This document shows, piece by piece, positions 18,355 to 26,350 of a stretch of DNA of 36,413 bases. The DNA is from an uncultured Pelagibacteraceae bacterium (GTDB taxonomy: Bacteria; Pseudomonadota; Alphaproteobacteria; Pelagibacterales; Pelagibacteraceae): assembly GCA_905620505.1 (NCBI GenBank), contig CAJQTN010000025.1, positions 1-36,413 on the forward strand, read 5' to 3'. Every line of letters begins with the position of its first letter. The first letter of the stretch is position 1. The notes under the pieces are model-generated. The model was not told the DNA's origin. It did not search any database and worked only from the letters and a program-made list of their open reading frames with translations. Both the position numbers and the translations under genes were made by a program.

Positions 18355-19248
18355 ATGGAAAAAGATCAAATCATTTTACTTGAAGATCGAGGTTTAATTG
18401 CCATTGATGGACCTGATGCTAAAGGTTTTCTACAAAACATAATTAGTAATGATGTTGATAAAGTAAGTGAGTCTAGTTCAATATTTTCAGGAATTTTTAC
18501 ACCCCAAGGTAAATATTTATATGAATTTTTTATTATAAAAAATAGAGAAGGATTTTTTCTAGATTGTGATAATACTTTTAAGGAAGAACTTATTAAGCAT
18601 CTCTCAAAATATAAACTAAGATCTAAAGTTGAAATTAAGGATCTATCATCATCTTATGTAATAGGTATTACTAGTGAAGAAAAATTTAAAGAAATTCAAA
18701 ATGAAATAGGCTCTAAAGAAAAGACTGTATTGTATAGAGGAAGTCCTTTTTTTATAGATAATCGTTCAGCAAAACTAGGGGCCAGAATTTTATCAAGTCT
18801 TGAAAAATTGCACCTTACTATAAAAAAATTGAATTTAAAAATTGTAGATAAATCTAATTATTTAAAAACTGCTCATACAGAAGGTATACCTGTTCAAGGA
18901 ATAAAAAATCTTCAGGATAGACTATTTAGTTTAGAATCTAATTTTGAAGAGTTAAACGCTATCGATTTTAAGAAAGGTTGTTATGTCGGCCAAGAAAATA
19001 CGGCAAGGATGAAATTAAAAAATAAAGTTAGGCGAAAGCTCATTCCGATTATTGCAAAAAGTACTTTAAAAATTTTAGATGAAATAAAATTTAAAGAGCA
19101 GGTAGTTGGAAAAATACTAATTGATGGTGCCTACCCTTTTGCTTTAATAAAACTTTTTGATCCAAATTTTTTAGAATTTTACAAGGAAGATTTAAAAGTT
19201 GATGAAACTGAAATTCAAATACTAGTCCCCTCTCATTTTAAATTTTAA
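18355..19248 (+). CDS. ygfZ: folate-binding protein YgfZ (CAF17 family)
   Basis: Folate-dependent protein helping assemble or maintain Fe-S clusters in certain enzymes. It has the GcvT-like fold without aminomethyltransferase activity. 297 aa. The N-terminal part has LLEDRGLIAIDGPDAKGFLQ and FTPQGKYLYEF. The defining signature K-G-C-Y-x-G-Q-E is at 207-214, with the conserved Cys209. The TauE/SafE permease starts 1 base after the stop, so the two are co-transcribed. Confidence 0.93.
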   Translation: MEKDQIILLEDRGLIAIDGPDAKGFLQNIISNDVDKVSESSSIFSGIFTPQGKYLYEFFIIKNREGFFLDCDNTFKEELIKHLSKYKLRSKVEIKDLSSSYVIGITSEEKFKEIQNEIGSKEKTVLYRGSPFFIDNRSAKLGARILSSLEKLHLTIKKLNLKIVDKSNYLKTAHTEGIPVQGIKNLQDRLFSLESNFEELNAIDFKKGCYVGQENTARMKLKNKVRRKLIPIIAKSTLKILDEIKFKEQVVGKILIDGAYPFALIKLFDPNFLEFYKEDLKVDETEIQILVPSHFKF

Positions 19249-19249
19249 A

Positions 19250-19996
19250 ATGGAGATTAATTTTTTATTTTTTCTTTGTGTGGTTCCAGCAATAATAATT
19301 TTTGGTATTGCTAAATCAGGATTAGGTGGATCGATTGCCCTAATTTCTATTCCACTAATGACAGTCGTTATGCCTTTAGGACAAGCTTTGGCTGTTATTT
19401 TGCCGATACTTATTCTTTCAGATTTTATTGCTGTATACAGGTTTAGAAAAGAATTTGATCTTAATACGTTAAAATTAATAATTCCATTTTCTGCAGTTGG
19501 AATTTTTATCGGTTCTGTAACATTTTCTTATTTTTCAGAGGATTTATTAAAATTTATTGTTGGTTTAATGGGATTTCTTTTTTCAACTCATTATTTTTTA
19601 TTTAAAAAAAATAAACTCATTCCTACTAAAAAATCTTTTTTAAAAGGTAGTGTTTGTTCTTCTGTTGCTGGGTTTACTAGTTTTTGCGTTCATGCTGGAG
19701 GGACACCAACAAGTATTTATCTTCTTCCTCTGAGAATGAGAAAGGAAATATATGTTGGAACAAGAGTGGTATTTTTTACATTTGTTAATTTGATTAAATT
19801 TCCTTTTTACATTAACCTCTCCATGATTACCTATGAAAGCTTCAAACAATCTATGATGCTTTTTCCATTATCGGTTGTCGGAATTTTAATAGGATATCAA
19901 ATTTTAAAATATGTTGAGGAAAATCTATTCTACAACATAATTTACGCCCTTATATTAATAACAAGCTCTAGATTAGTTTATAGCTATATTTTTTAG
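19250..19996 (+). CDS. TauE/SafE family membrane permease
   Basis: 248-aa integral inner-membrane protein with about 7-8 hydrophobic segments. Family marks are GIAKSGLGGSIALISIPLM near the N terminus, the second-repeat SVAGFTSFCVHAGGTP (around 140-155), and a short Lys-rich loop between the halves. Members export sulfite, sulfoacetate or other organosulfur anions, or import small acids; the substrate cannot be read here. The start ATG is 1 base after ygfZ. The tRNA-Leu gene follows on the opposite strand after 16 bases. Confidence 0.9.
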   Translation: MEINFLFFLCVVPAIIIFGIAKSGLGGSIALISIPLMTVVMPLGQALAVILPILILSDFIAVYRFRKEFDLNTLKLIIPFSAVGIFIGSVTFSYFSEDLLKFIVGLMGFLFSTHYFLFKKNKLIPTKKSFLKGSVCSSVAGFTSFCVHAGGTPTSIYLLPLRMRKEIYVGTRVVFFTFVNLIKFPFYINLSMITYESFKQSMMLFPLSVVGILIGYQILKYVEENLFYNIIYALILITSSRLVYSYIF

Positions 19997-20012
19997 ATTG
20001 TTTTTCTTGTTT

Positions 20013-20097
20013 TGGTGCGGTCGGAGAGACTCGAACTCTCATAGGTTGCCCCACACGGCCCTCAACCGTGCCTGTCTACCAATTTCAGCACGACCGC
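20013..20097 (-). tRNA. tRNA-Leu (anticodon GAG)
   Basis: 85-base class II tRNA. Acceptor stem GCGGTCG/CGACCGC pairs fully. The anticodon stem CACGG/CCGTG encloses the loop TTGAGGG, giving anticodon GAG (bases 20063-20061 on the minus strand) for CUC/CUU leucine codons. A long variable arm, T arm GAGAG-TTCGAGT-CTCTC and an encoded CCA 3' end (20013-20015) follow. Confidence 0.96.
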
Positions 20098-20111
20098 ATA
20101 AAATTCCTGCG

Positions 20112-20140
20112 ACAATAAATGAATGACAATTTAAGTTCAA
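20112..20140 (-). promoter_or_regulatory. candidate promoter of tRNA-Leu
   Basis: On the minus strand TTGAAC (-35, 4 of 6), a 17-base spacer and TATTGT (-10, 4 of 6), ending 14 bases before the mature tRNA 5' end. Position and spacing fit; the hexamers are only fair. It lies within the 63-base gap that also serves nadA on the plus strand. Confidence 0.35.
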
Positions 20141-20160
20141 GTTGGTAAACTAGAATAAGT

Positions 20161-21150
20161 ATGTCTACACAACAACAGTTTAATAAATCAACAGCTGAAA
20201 TTTATAAAAAAATTTCTAAGTCTGTTCCTGAAATAGAGTGGAAAATTCATGCTCCACTTATTGAAAAAATTAATAAGCTAAAAGTGGAAAAGAATGCAGT
20301 TATTTTAGCTCATAATTATCAAACACCAGAAATTTATCATGGAGTTGCAGATATCTCCGCTGATTCATTAGCGCTAGCAGTAGAGGCTGCTAAAACTTCT
20401 GCGCGTATTATTGTGCTCTGCGGTGTGCACTTCATGGCTGAAACAGCAAAACTTATGAATCCATCTAAAAAAGTTTTATTACCCGATATGTCTGCGGGTT
20501 GTTCGTTGTCAGCATCTATTACAGGAGACGATGTAAGATTGCTTAAGCAAAAATACCCAGGTGTTCCTGTTGTCTCTTATATTAATACTTCAGCCGATGT
20601 TAAGGCTGAAACAGACATATGTTGCACGTCAGCCAATGCAGTTAAGGTTGTAGAATCTTTAAATGTTGATAAAGTTATTTTTCTTCCAGATCAATATTTA
20701 GCAAATTATGTAGCCAGCAATACAAATGTTAAAATTATTTCCTGGAAAGGCACGTGTATTGTTCATGAAAAATTTACAGCTAAAGAAGTGGAAGAAGTCA
20801 GAGCTGCAAATCCGGGAATTAAAATTATAGCACATCCAGAGTGTCCACCTGATGTGATTAACGCATCTGATTTTGCGGGATCAACATCTGGAATGGCTGA
20901 CTACGTAAATAAAAATAAACCAAAAAAAGTTATGTTAGTCACGGAGTGCTCTATGAGCGATAACGTTGAGGCTGATAATCCTGAGGTAGAATTTGTTAAA
21001 CCATGTAACCTTTGTCCATACATGAAAAAAATTAATTTAGAAAAAATATTAAGTTGCTTAGAGAATGAAGCCAATGAAATTACTATTGATAAAAAGATTT
21101 CAGATGCTGCAAGAAAATCAGTACTAAGAATGACTGAAATCGGTCGTTAA
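20161..21150 (+). CDS. nadA: quinolinate synthase A
   Basis: 4Fe-4S enzyme condensing iminoaspartate with dihydroxyacetone phosphate to quinolinate, the first ring step of NAD synthesis. 329 aa. The three cluster ligands are likely C114 (MSAGCSL), C199 (GTCIVHEKF) and C285 (CNLCPYMKK), matching C113, C200 and C297 of the E. coli enzyme. ILAHNYQTPEI and a repeated Rossmann-like triad are present. nadC follows after 3 bases. nadB, the usual iminoaspartate supplier, is not in this window. The ATG start has only a weak ribosome site. Confidence 0.97.
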   Translation: MSTQQQFNKSTAEIYKKISKSVPEIEWKIHAPLIEKINKLKVEKNAVILAHNYQTPEIYHGVADISADSLALAVEAAKTSARIIVLCGVHFMAETAKLMNPSKKVLLPDMSAGCSLSASITGDDVRLLKQKYPGVPVVSYINTSADVKAETDICCTSANAVKVVESLNVDKVIFLPDQYLANYVASNTNVKIISWKGTCIVHEKFTAKEVEEVRAANPGIKIIAHPECPPDVINASDFAGSTSGMADYVNKNKPKKVMLVTECSMSDNVEADNPEVEFVKPCNLCPYMKKINLEKILSCLENEANEITIDKKISDAARKSVLRMTEIGR

Positions 21151-21153
21151 ACT

Positions 21154-21987
21154 GTGGTGTCAAAAGTAAATCAAAACTATATAAACTCAATAGTTAAGCA
21201 AGCTCTAAATGAAGACCTTAGACCTTCAGGAGATATTACAACTCAACTAATAAATTTTAGAGATAAAAAAGCTAAGGCAAAAATTATTGCTAAACAAAAT
21301 GGTATTATTGCTGGCTTAGATTTTTGTAAAGCAGCTTTTAAAAACATAGGTGGAGAGTGTGTTTTTTCAAAAAAAATTAACGATGGTTCAAAAGTTAAGA
21401 AAGGTAAAGTGATAGCAACCATAATTGCAAAAACAAAAACTATTTTAACTGCAGAACGAACAGCGCTTAATTTTCTAGGTCATGCATCAGGTATTGCAAC
21501 TTTGACGAATGAATTTGTGAATAGATCAAATAAGAGGATAAAAATATGTTGTACGAGAAAAACAACACCTAATTTAAGATTGCTTGAGAAGTACGCTGTT
21601 CAAAAAGGAGGAGGATTTAATCATAGATTTAATTTAAGTGATGAAATTATGATAAAAGATAATCATATTAATGCTGAAACTAATCTTAATGCATTTGTTA
21701 AAAAAGCCATAAAAACAAAAAAAATTATCACTGTAGAAATAGAAAGTGTTAGTCAATTAAAACAAGTCCTGGGGCTGAAATTTAATAGAATCCTGTTCGA
21801 TAATATGAGTCTTCCTGTTTTAAGAAAATGCCTTAAACTTTGTGCAAATAGATATGAAACAGAATATTCAGGCAACGTAAATCTTAAAAATGTTAAAAAA
21901 ATATCTAATACGAGAGTAAATAGAATATCTATTGGCTCCATTACACACAGTGCAAAAACCTTCGATTTTACACTCATGTTAGGCTAG
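21154..21987 (+). CDS. nadC: nicotinate-nucleotide pyrophosphorylase (carboxylating)
   Basis: Converts quinolinate and PRPP to nicotinate mononucleotide with loss of CO2. 277 aa. Conserved blocks are RTALNFLGHASGIAT (residues about 103-117), CTRKTTPNLRLLEKYAV, KGGGFNHRFNLSD, MIKDNH, VEIES and the C-terminal ISIGSITHSA. The start is GTG at 21154, with a second GTG right after it that could serve equally. It is coupled to nadA, three bases downstream of its stop. Confidence 0.96.
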   Translation: MVSKVNQNYINSIVKQALNEDLRPSGDITTQLINFRDKKAKAKIIAKQNGIIAGLDFCKAAFKNIGGECVFSKKINDGSKVKKGKVIATIIAKTKTILTAERTALNFLGHASGIATLTNEFVNRSNKRIKICCTRKTTPNLRLLEKYAVQKGGGFNHRFNLSDEIMIKDNHINAETNLNAFVKKAIKTKKIITVEIESVSQLKQVLGLKFNRILFDNMSLPVLRKCLKLCANRYETEYSGNVNLKNVKKISNTRVNRISIGSITHSAKTFDFTLMLG

Positions 21988-22117
21988 CCTTTACCTTGCC
22001 CCATAATGATCTAATAGATTATTTCAATTTTCACATATAAATTCTAAAATGCTTTCAATGAGCTCAGGGTATAAAGAAAATAATTTTTCTACACAAAGTC
22101 TCTCGACTTCACTTGTT

Positions 22118-22273
22118 ATGAAAAAAAATAATAAAAACAAAACAATAAAACCTAATATTGAAGATTTAAAAAAGAAAATATTTATTGAGAGGAGAAGAGA
22201 AAAAAGAAATACTGTGACTTTCGGGGCTGTTTGCTTATCAACTTTTCTAATGTTCTATTTTTTTCAAAATTAA
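22118..22273 (+). CDS. small protein with one C-terminal membrane segment
   Basis: No known family recognised. From the ATG at 22118 it is 51 aa: a Lys-rich start (MKKNNKNK), a charged helix (IEDLKKKIFIERRREKRN), then a hydrophobic segment of about 18 residues (TVTFGAVCLSTFLMFYFF) at the very end. A positively charged front and a C-terminal anchor suggest an inner-membrane tail-anchored or single-pass protein. The frame stays open upstream to an ATG at 22049 (74 aa in total). The extra residues look Ser/Asn-rich and unstructured, so I prefer the shorter form. It follows nadC after a 130-base gap. Comparison with relatives would settle whether it is real. Confidence 0.5.
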   Translation: MKKNNKNKTIKPNIEDLKKKIFIERRREKRNTVTFGAVCLSTFLMFYFFQN

Positions 22274-22336
22274 ATACAACTTGTAGTGATAAAACTTTTG
22301 GTACTTGTTTGTAATTTAATTAGTAAAATTTTAAGA

Positions 22337-23200
22337 TTAATTAAATTTTTTAAAAAATTTAATCACACACCACAAAAATAAAAGTATTTTGTACTGCAAT
22401 AAAGCATAAAGCACAGCTATTGCTAAATAACCATTACCTGCTCCTAGAGCTGTTCCTCCAACTATAATTGCCATTGCGGCATTTTGAATAAAAGATTCTA
22501 TAATAATTGTTTTCTTATTAGCTTCATTTAGATTGATTAAATTTACTAGAGTATATGAGGTAATCAAAACTACTAGTGCAAGTGATATTACCAAAAGTCC
22601 TATCGACTCATATAAATTAATTACAACGTTCCATTCTGAAGCCAACGCTGCAATTACTGTAGTTACGAATAGTAACAAAGAAAAGATTGAATAAAACTTA
22701 TTTATCTTTTTTGCAAATACAGAAAATTTTCTACTAACAAATACGCCCATCAACACAGGTACAGTAGTTATCATTAATAGCCCCAGGGACATTTTTATAA
22801 AGTTTAATTCTTGAAAGATATCGGTTCTATCTAACACGCCGGGTGCAACAATTAATAATATAAAGGGTATAGTTATAAAAGAAAAACAAGCTGTTATTGA
22901 AGTCAAAGAAACCGACAAAGCTACATTTCCATCTACTAATTTCGATATATAATTAGAAGTAACAGCGCTAGGCACACATGTAATTAAAATAATGCCTAAT
23001 TTGAAAACATGATCAATTGGTGCGAAGATTGCAAACAAAAATCCTATGAGTGGCAAAATTACCATTTGTGACAACAGACCTATTAGTAAAGCTTTTAAAT
23101 TTTTAAAAACTTCAAAAAAGCTTTTGATGTTAACACTCATGCCTACGCCTATCATGATAAGAAAAAGTGCAAGTGGTGAAAAATCTAAAATTATTTTCAT
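22337..23200 (-). CDS. bile acid:sodium symporter (BASS) family transporter
   Basis: 287-aa inner-membrane protein with 8-10 hydrophobic segments. The first motif PLALFLIMIGVGMS, the crossing-helix region ITCVPSAVTSNYIS (about 75-88) and the second repeat IESFIQNAAMAIIVGG (235-250) match the BASS fold. Such carriers move organic acids (bile acids, pantoate, 2-keto acids) with sodium. Substrate unknown. Its ATG overlaps the stop of the regulator ORF upstream (ATGA), so it is coupled to that ORF. Its last codons form part of a 24-bp A+T palindrome. Confidence 0.88.
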   Translation of the reverse strand: MKIILDFSPLALFLIMIGVGMSVNIKSFFEVFKNLKALLIGLLSQMVILPLIGFLFAIFAPIDHVFKLGIILITCVPSAVTSNYISKLVDGNVALSVSLTSITACFSFITIPFILLIVAPGVLDRTDIFQELNFIKMSLGLLMITTVPVLMGVFVSRKFSVFAKKINKFYSIFSLLLFVTTVIAALASEWNVVINLYESIGLLVISLALVVLITSYTLVNLINLNEANKKTIIIESFIQNAAMAIIVGGTALGAGNGYLAIAVLYALLQYKILLFLWCVIKFFKKFN

Positions 23201-23658
23201 ATTTTAAGAGATGATTTTTTAATTAGGTTGAAAATATCAGTTACAAATAAAGCTATATATTTTTGATTAATTAAATAGTTGGATTTAATTTTATTATTTA
23301 ATCTTCCTTTATTGGTAAAAATATACTCTAACTTTTCATTTCTTTTAATAATTTTTTCTCTAAGAAGTTTTTTTATTTTTCTTAACACGGTTGCTCTTGG
23401 TATGCCTGAAATCTCAGCAATTGATGAGGTATTTACACCTTGCTTTGGTTCATTTACTAGAATGCTGTCTATATAAAAATTTTTCTCGTTATTTTCGATT
23501 AAATTATTTTTTTTATTTGAGGCTTTTAATATCTTTTCTAAGTTTAAACTTTGATTAATACCCATAATCGCCCATATTACCCAAGACTCTAAATCGCCAA
23601 AAACTTCTTTCCATCTAACTAAAAAGGAATTTGCATTTTGAAAAAATGATACCAACAT
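23197..23658 (-). CDS. winged-helix DNA-binding protein, second module (ORF2)
   Basis: 153-aa ORF with a winged helix-turn-helix: SSIAEISGIPRATVLRKI is the HTH, followed by the wing KIIKRNEKLEYIFT (about residues 85-125). Before it stands a helical segment with WKEVFGDLESWVIWAIMG. It overlaps ORF1 by 40 bases in the -1 frame, and its ATG at 23658 has no Shine-Dalgarno. Its residues from Leu13 (LVRWKEVF) continue the protein of ORF1 by alignment, so it is probably the C-terminal half of one 347-aa regulator rather than a separate gene. The BASS transporter is translationally coupled to it. Ligand and target unknown. Real alternatives are a split gene, a -1 frameshift product or a one-base sequence error. 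Confidence 0.65.
   Translation of the reverse strand: MLVSFFQNANSFLVRWKEVFGDLESWVIWAIMGINQSLNLEKILKASNKKNNLIENNEKNFYIDSILVNEPKQGVNTSSIAEISGIPRATVLRKIKKLLREKIIKRNEKLEYIFTNKGRLNNKIKSNYLINQKYIALFVTDIFNLIKKSSLKI
23619..23658 (-). other. frame junction between the two regulator modules (possible -1 frameshift site)
   Basis: Here both frames are open. ORF1 ends ...CAA ATT CCT TTT TAG. A T5 run (plus-strand A5, 23621-23625) covers the TTT codon and the T of the stop. If tRNA-Phe on TTT slips back one base onto TTT, the next codon is TTA and reading goes on as LVRWKEVF in ORF2. One added T (T6) would give the same continuous frame of 347 aa. No strong stem-loop 3' of the run is obvious. Confidence 0.45.
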
Positions 23659-24239
23659 ACAGTATAATATTTATTAAAATATAGTTCTATTTCTTCTCTA
23701 CTAATAGATGGACCAAACCAATCTTGAGCAGACAACAAAATTGATAATTTTTCAAAAAAAATTGACAATGTTTTAATCGAAGTCGTGGGTTTTTGTAAAC
23801 TCAATGCTAATTTAGCTAAAATGATTTTCTGTCCATTTCTTGTAATAATTTTTTTTTTCTCTAATTCAATAAGTTTACGTCTTATAGTTTCTTTTGGTAT
23901 CTGCAGATTTGTTGATATCTCCGATAAGCTAATATCTGGTAGGTTAATCTCATTTTGAGAATAGTACTCATCTATTGAATAAAATTTAAATAAGTTTGAA
24001 CTATTCTGCCAGGTCTTAGATATTAAATACATTAAAATAATATATGTCTCATGGTCTTTAAATTGAGCATAAATATTGTTAACCCACTCTTGTTGAAATT
24101 TTATCCAGTATTTTGTCAGAACAACTGGATTATTTAATAGAATTAAACCTATTTCTTTACTGTCAAATTTCTCTAAATCATAATTATTGAGATCAGGTTT
24201 TTTATTTTTTCCAAGAATAGAAAAAGTTTTTTTATTCAC
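23619..24239 (-). CDS. winged-helix DNA-binding protein, first module (ORF1)
   Basis: 206-aa ORF starting with GTG at 24239. After a variable N terminus comes a helical stretch YWIKFQQEWVNNIYAQ with FKDHETYIILMYLIS, and then a winged HTH, ISLSEISTNLQIPKETIRRKL with the wing KKIITRNGQKI (about 108-148). A helix TLSIFFEKLSILLSA follows. The last residues before the stop, HFFKMQIPF, look like the start of the same helical unit seen again in ORF2. No membrane segment or signal. It lies 43 bases after glyS on the same strand, with a weak AAAGG ribosome site. It is a MarR/IclR-style regulator by fold only; the family name is uncertain. Confidence 0.7.
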   Translation of the reverse strand: MNKKTFSILGKNKKPDLNNYDLEKFDSKEIGLILLNNPVVLTKYWIKFQQEWVNNIYAQFKDHETYIILMYLISKTWQNSSNLFKFYSIDEYYSQNEINLPDISLSEISTNLQIPKETIRRKLIELEKKKIITRNGQKIILAKLALSLQKPTTSIKTLSIFFEKLSILLSAQDWFGPSISREEIELYFNKYYTVCWYHFFKMQIPF

Positions 24240-24282
24240 AATAGATTGTTACCTTTTCTTGATTGCAGCGTAAAGAAAATTA

Positions 24283-26349
24283 CTAAACTCCATCAAGTTT
24301 AGAAAAATCAATATAAATATTAAATGTTTTACAAAACATAGACATTAGTTCTAAACGATTATTTTTAATATCTTGATTTTCATCATTTACTATTACATTA
24401 TCAAAAAAGTTATCCGTATATTCTTTTATATCTGCCAATTTAGTGAGTAGTTCCTCGTAGTCTTTTCTGTCTTCTTTAACAGTAAATGATTTTCTAATTT
24501 CATTAAGTTTTTCAAATAGAAATTTTTCTTCATCTTTTCTAAATAAAACTGCATCTGGTCTTCCAGTCAATTCTTTGGTTGTTTTTTTGCTTTCATGATC
24601 AAGAATGCTCGATGCTCTTTTAAATGAGTAAATTGCATCTTTACCTATTTCTCTATTAAAGTTTTTATTCATCACTATACTTTTTTTATAAAGAACCAGA
24701 TAATTATCACCAATGTGTGAACTAATTGCCGCCTCAACAATATCTGGTTTAATTTTTTTCTCTTTTAAAATATTTCTCATTCTTTCTTTGAGAAAATCTA
24801 GTATGTCTTTTTCAACCTGGTTATTTTCTGTTTTGACTCCCTGATCTGCGTATAATCGCGCGGCGTAAGTAATTAAATCTTTAAGTTTAAGTTCTAAATT
24901 ATTTTCTATAACTATTCTGAGCAAACCAATTGCTGCTCTTCTTAAGGCAAATGGATCTTTGGAGCTTGTGGGTTTTTCATTAATTAAAAAGAAACCAACT
25001 AAGCTGTCTAACTTATCGATGATGGAGATTGCGTAGCTTAAGGGTTTCTTTGGAACTGGTGATGATAATCCACTTGGCAGATAATGGTCACTAATTGCGT
25101 TAGCTACATCTTCTTCAAATCCTTGCGCAAGTGCAAAATATTTTCCCATAACACCCTGAAGCTCTGGGTATTCACCAACTAAATCTGATTTTAAATCTGA
25201 CTTAGTAATAGAGGCTGCAATTTCAGTTTTTTCTTTGTTAATATGTAACTGATCAGAAATGATAGCAGCTAATTTTCTTAGACGTTGCGTTTTATCGTAA
25301 ATTGTCCCAATTTTTTCAAAAAAAATTATCTCTTTTAATTTACTTATTTGTTTAATTAAATTTTTAGCTTTGTCTTTATCCCAAAAAAATTTGGCGTCTG
25401 AAAGTCGTGCTAAAACTACTCTCTTATTTCCTTCTCTAATAGTATTTTGAATATCAGGTTTATTAGCTACGATTAAAAAATTATTTGTTAGTCTGTTTTT
25501 GGAATCAAATAACGGAAAATATCTTTGATGTCTTTGCAATGTGGAAATGATAATTTCTTGAGGAATTGTTAAATATTCTTTGTCAAAATCAGCTAAAATT
25601 ACACTTGGATTTTCGGTTATATTGACTACTTCTTCCATTAACTTTTCGTTAAAGTTTTCAAGATAACTTTTACTTTTACAAATGGATTGAAATTTTTTTA
25701 TAATATTGTTTTTCCTGTCTTCCTGTTTTAATAAAATATTATTGATTTTTAATTCAGACTCATACTCTCTGAAGTTTTTTACTTTCTTAATTTTGTCATT
25801 AAGATTGTCAACAATAATTAATCCGTCAGTACTCGTTAGATGATGGTAGTCAAACTTAAGATGCTTATTATTAAAAATAGCTAAAATTGATCTAAGTGGT
25901 CTTCCCCACAATAAATCATGGTCTGACCATCGCATTGATTTTTTCCATTTAATAGAACCTATCGCTTTAGGCATTAACTTGATTAAGATATCTTCTGTAA
26001 GAATTTTCTTTGAATCTTTTTTAAAACAATAAAATTTGCCTTTTTCTTCTATTTTTTCAAAAAGATCTTTTTTTATAATTTTGTGAGAATTCATGAAGCC
26101 TTCTATAATATTTTCGGGTACACCGACTTTCGGACCTCTTACTTCTTTTGCTTCTATTTTAATTTCACTAGGTAAATCACTTACTATAAGTGCTAAACGT
26201 GTTGGTGTAGAATAAACTTCTGTAGATTTATACTTGATGCTTTCTTCTTCTAATAATTTTACTAAATTTTTCTCCAGCTCTTCTCTGGCGCTAATTTGTA
26301 AGCCATGAGGAATTTCTTCGCTATAAAGTTCTAATAAAAATTCAGCCAT
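24283..26349 (-). CDS. glyS: glycine-tRNA ligase beta subunit
   Basis: Beta subunit of the alpha2beta2 glycyl-tRNA synthetase, needed for tRNA-Gly recognition. 688 aa, close to the usual 690. The N terminus FLLELYSEEIPHGLQ and blocks IKWKKSMRWSDHDLLWGRP, LQRHQRYFPLFD and DKLDSLVGFFLI are characteristic, with an anticodon-binding C-terminal domain (KRASSILDHESK). Its ATG begins 1 base after glyQ, so the subunits are made from one transcript. Confidence 0.97.
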   Translation of the reverse strand: MAEFLLELYSEEIPHGLQISAREELEKNLVKLLEEESIKYKSTEVYSTPTRLALIVSDLPSEIKIEAKEVRGPKVGVPENIIEGFMNSHKIIKKDLFEKIEEKGKFYCFKKDSKKILTEDILIKLMPKAIGSIKWKKSMRWSDHDLLWGRPLRSILAIFNNKHLKFDYHHLTSTDGLIIVDNLNDKIKKVKNFREYESELKINNILLKQEDRKNNIIKKFQSICKSKSYLENFNEKLMEEVVNITENPSVILADFDKEYLTIPQEIIISTLQRHQRYFPLFDSKNRLTNNFLIVANKPDIQNTIREGNKRVVLARLSDAKFFWDKDKAKNLIKQISKLKEIIFFEKIGTIYDKTQRLRKLAAIISDQLHINKEKTEIAASITKSDLKSDLVGEYPELQGVMGKYFALAQGFEEDVANAISDHYLPSGLSSPVPKKPLSYAISIIDKLDSLVGFFLINEKPTSSKDPFALRRAAIGLLRIVIENNLELKLKDLITYAARLYADQGVKTENNQVEKDILDFLKERMRNILKEKKIKPDIVEAAISSHIGDNYLVLYKKSIVMNKNFNREIGKDAIYSFKRASSILDHESKKTTKELTGRPDAVLFRKDEEKFLFEKLNEIRKSFTVKEDRKDYEELLTKLADIKEYTDNFFDNVIVNDENQDIKNNRLELMSMFCKTFNIYIDFSKLDGV

Positions 26350-26350
26350 A

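Noticed and set aside
22340-22363. Perfect 24-bp palindrome (A+T only) at the end of the BASS gene
   Set aside because: It codes the last residues KFFKKFN and is pure A/T; such palindromes arise often in this composition, and there is no convincing terminator U-run.
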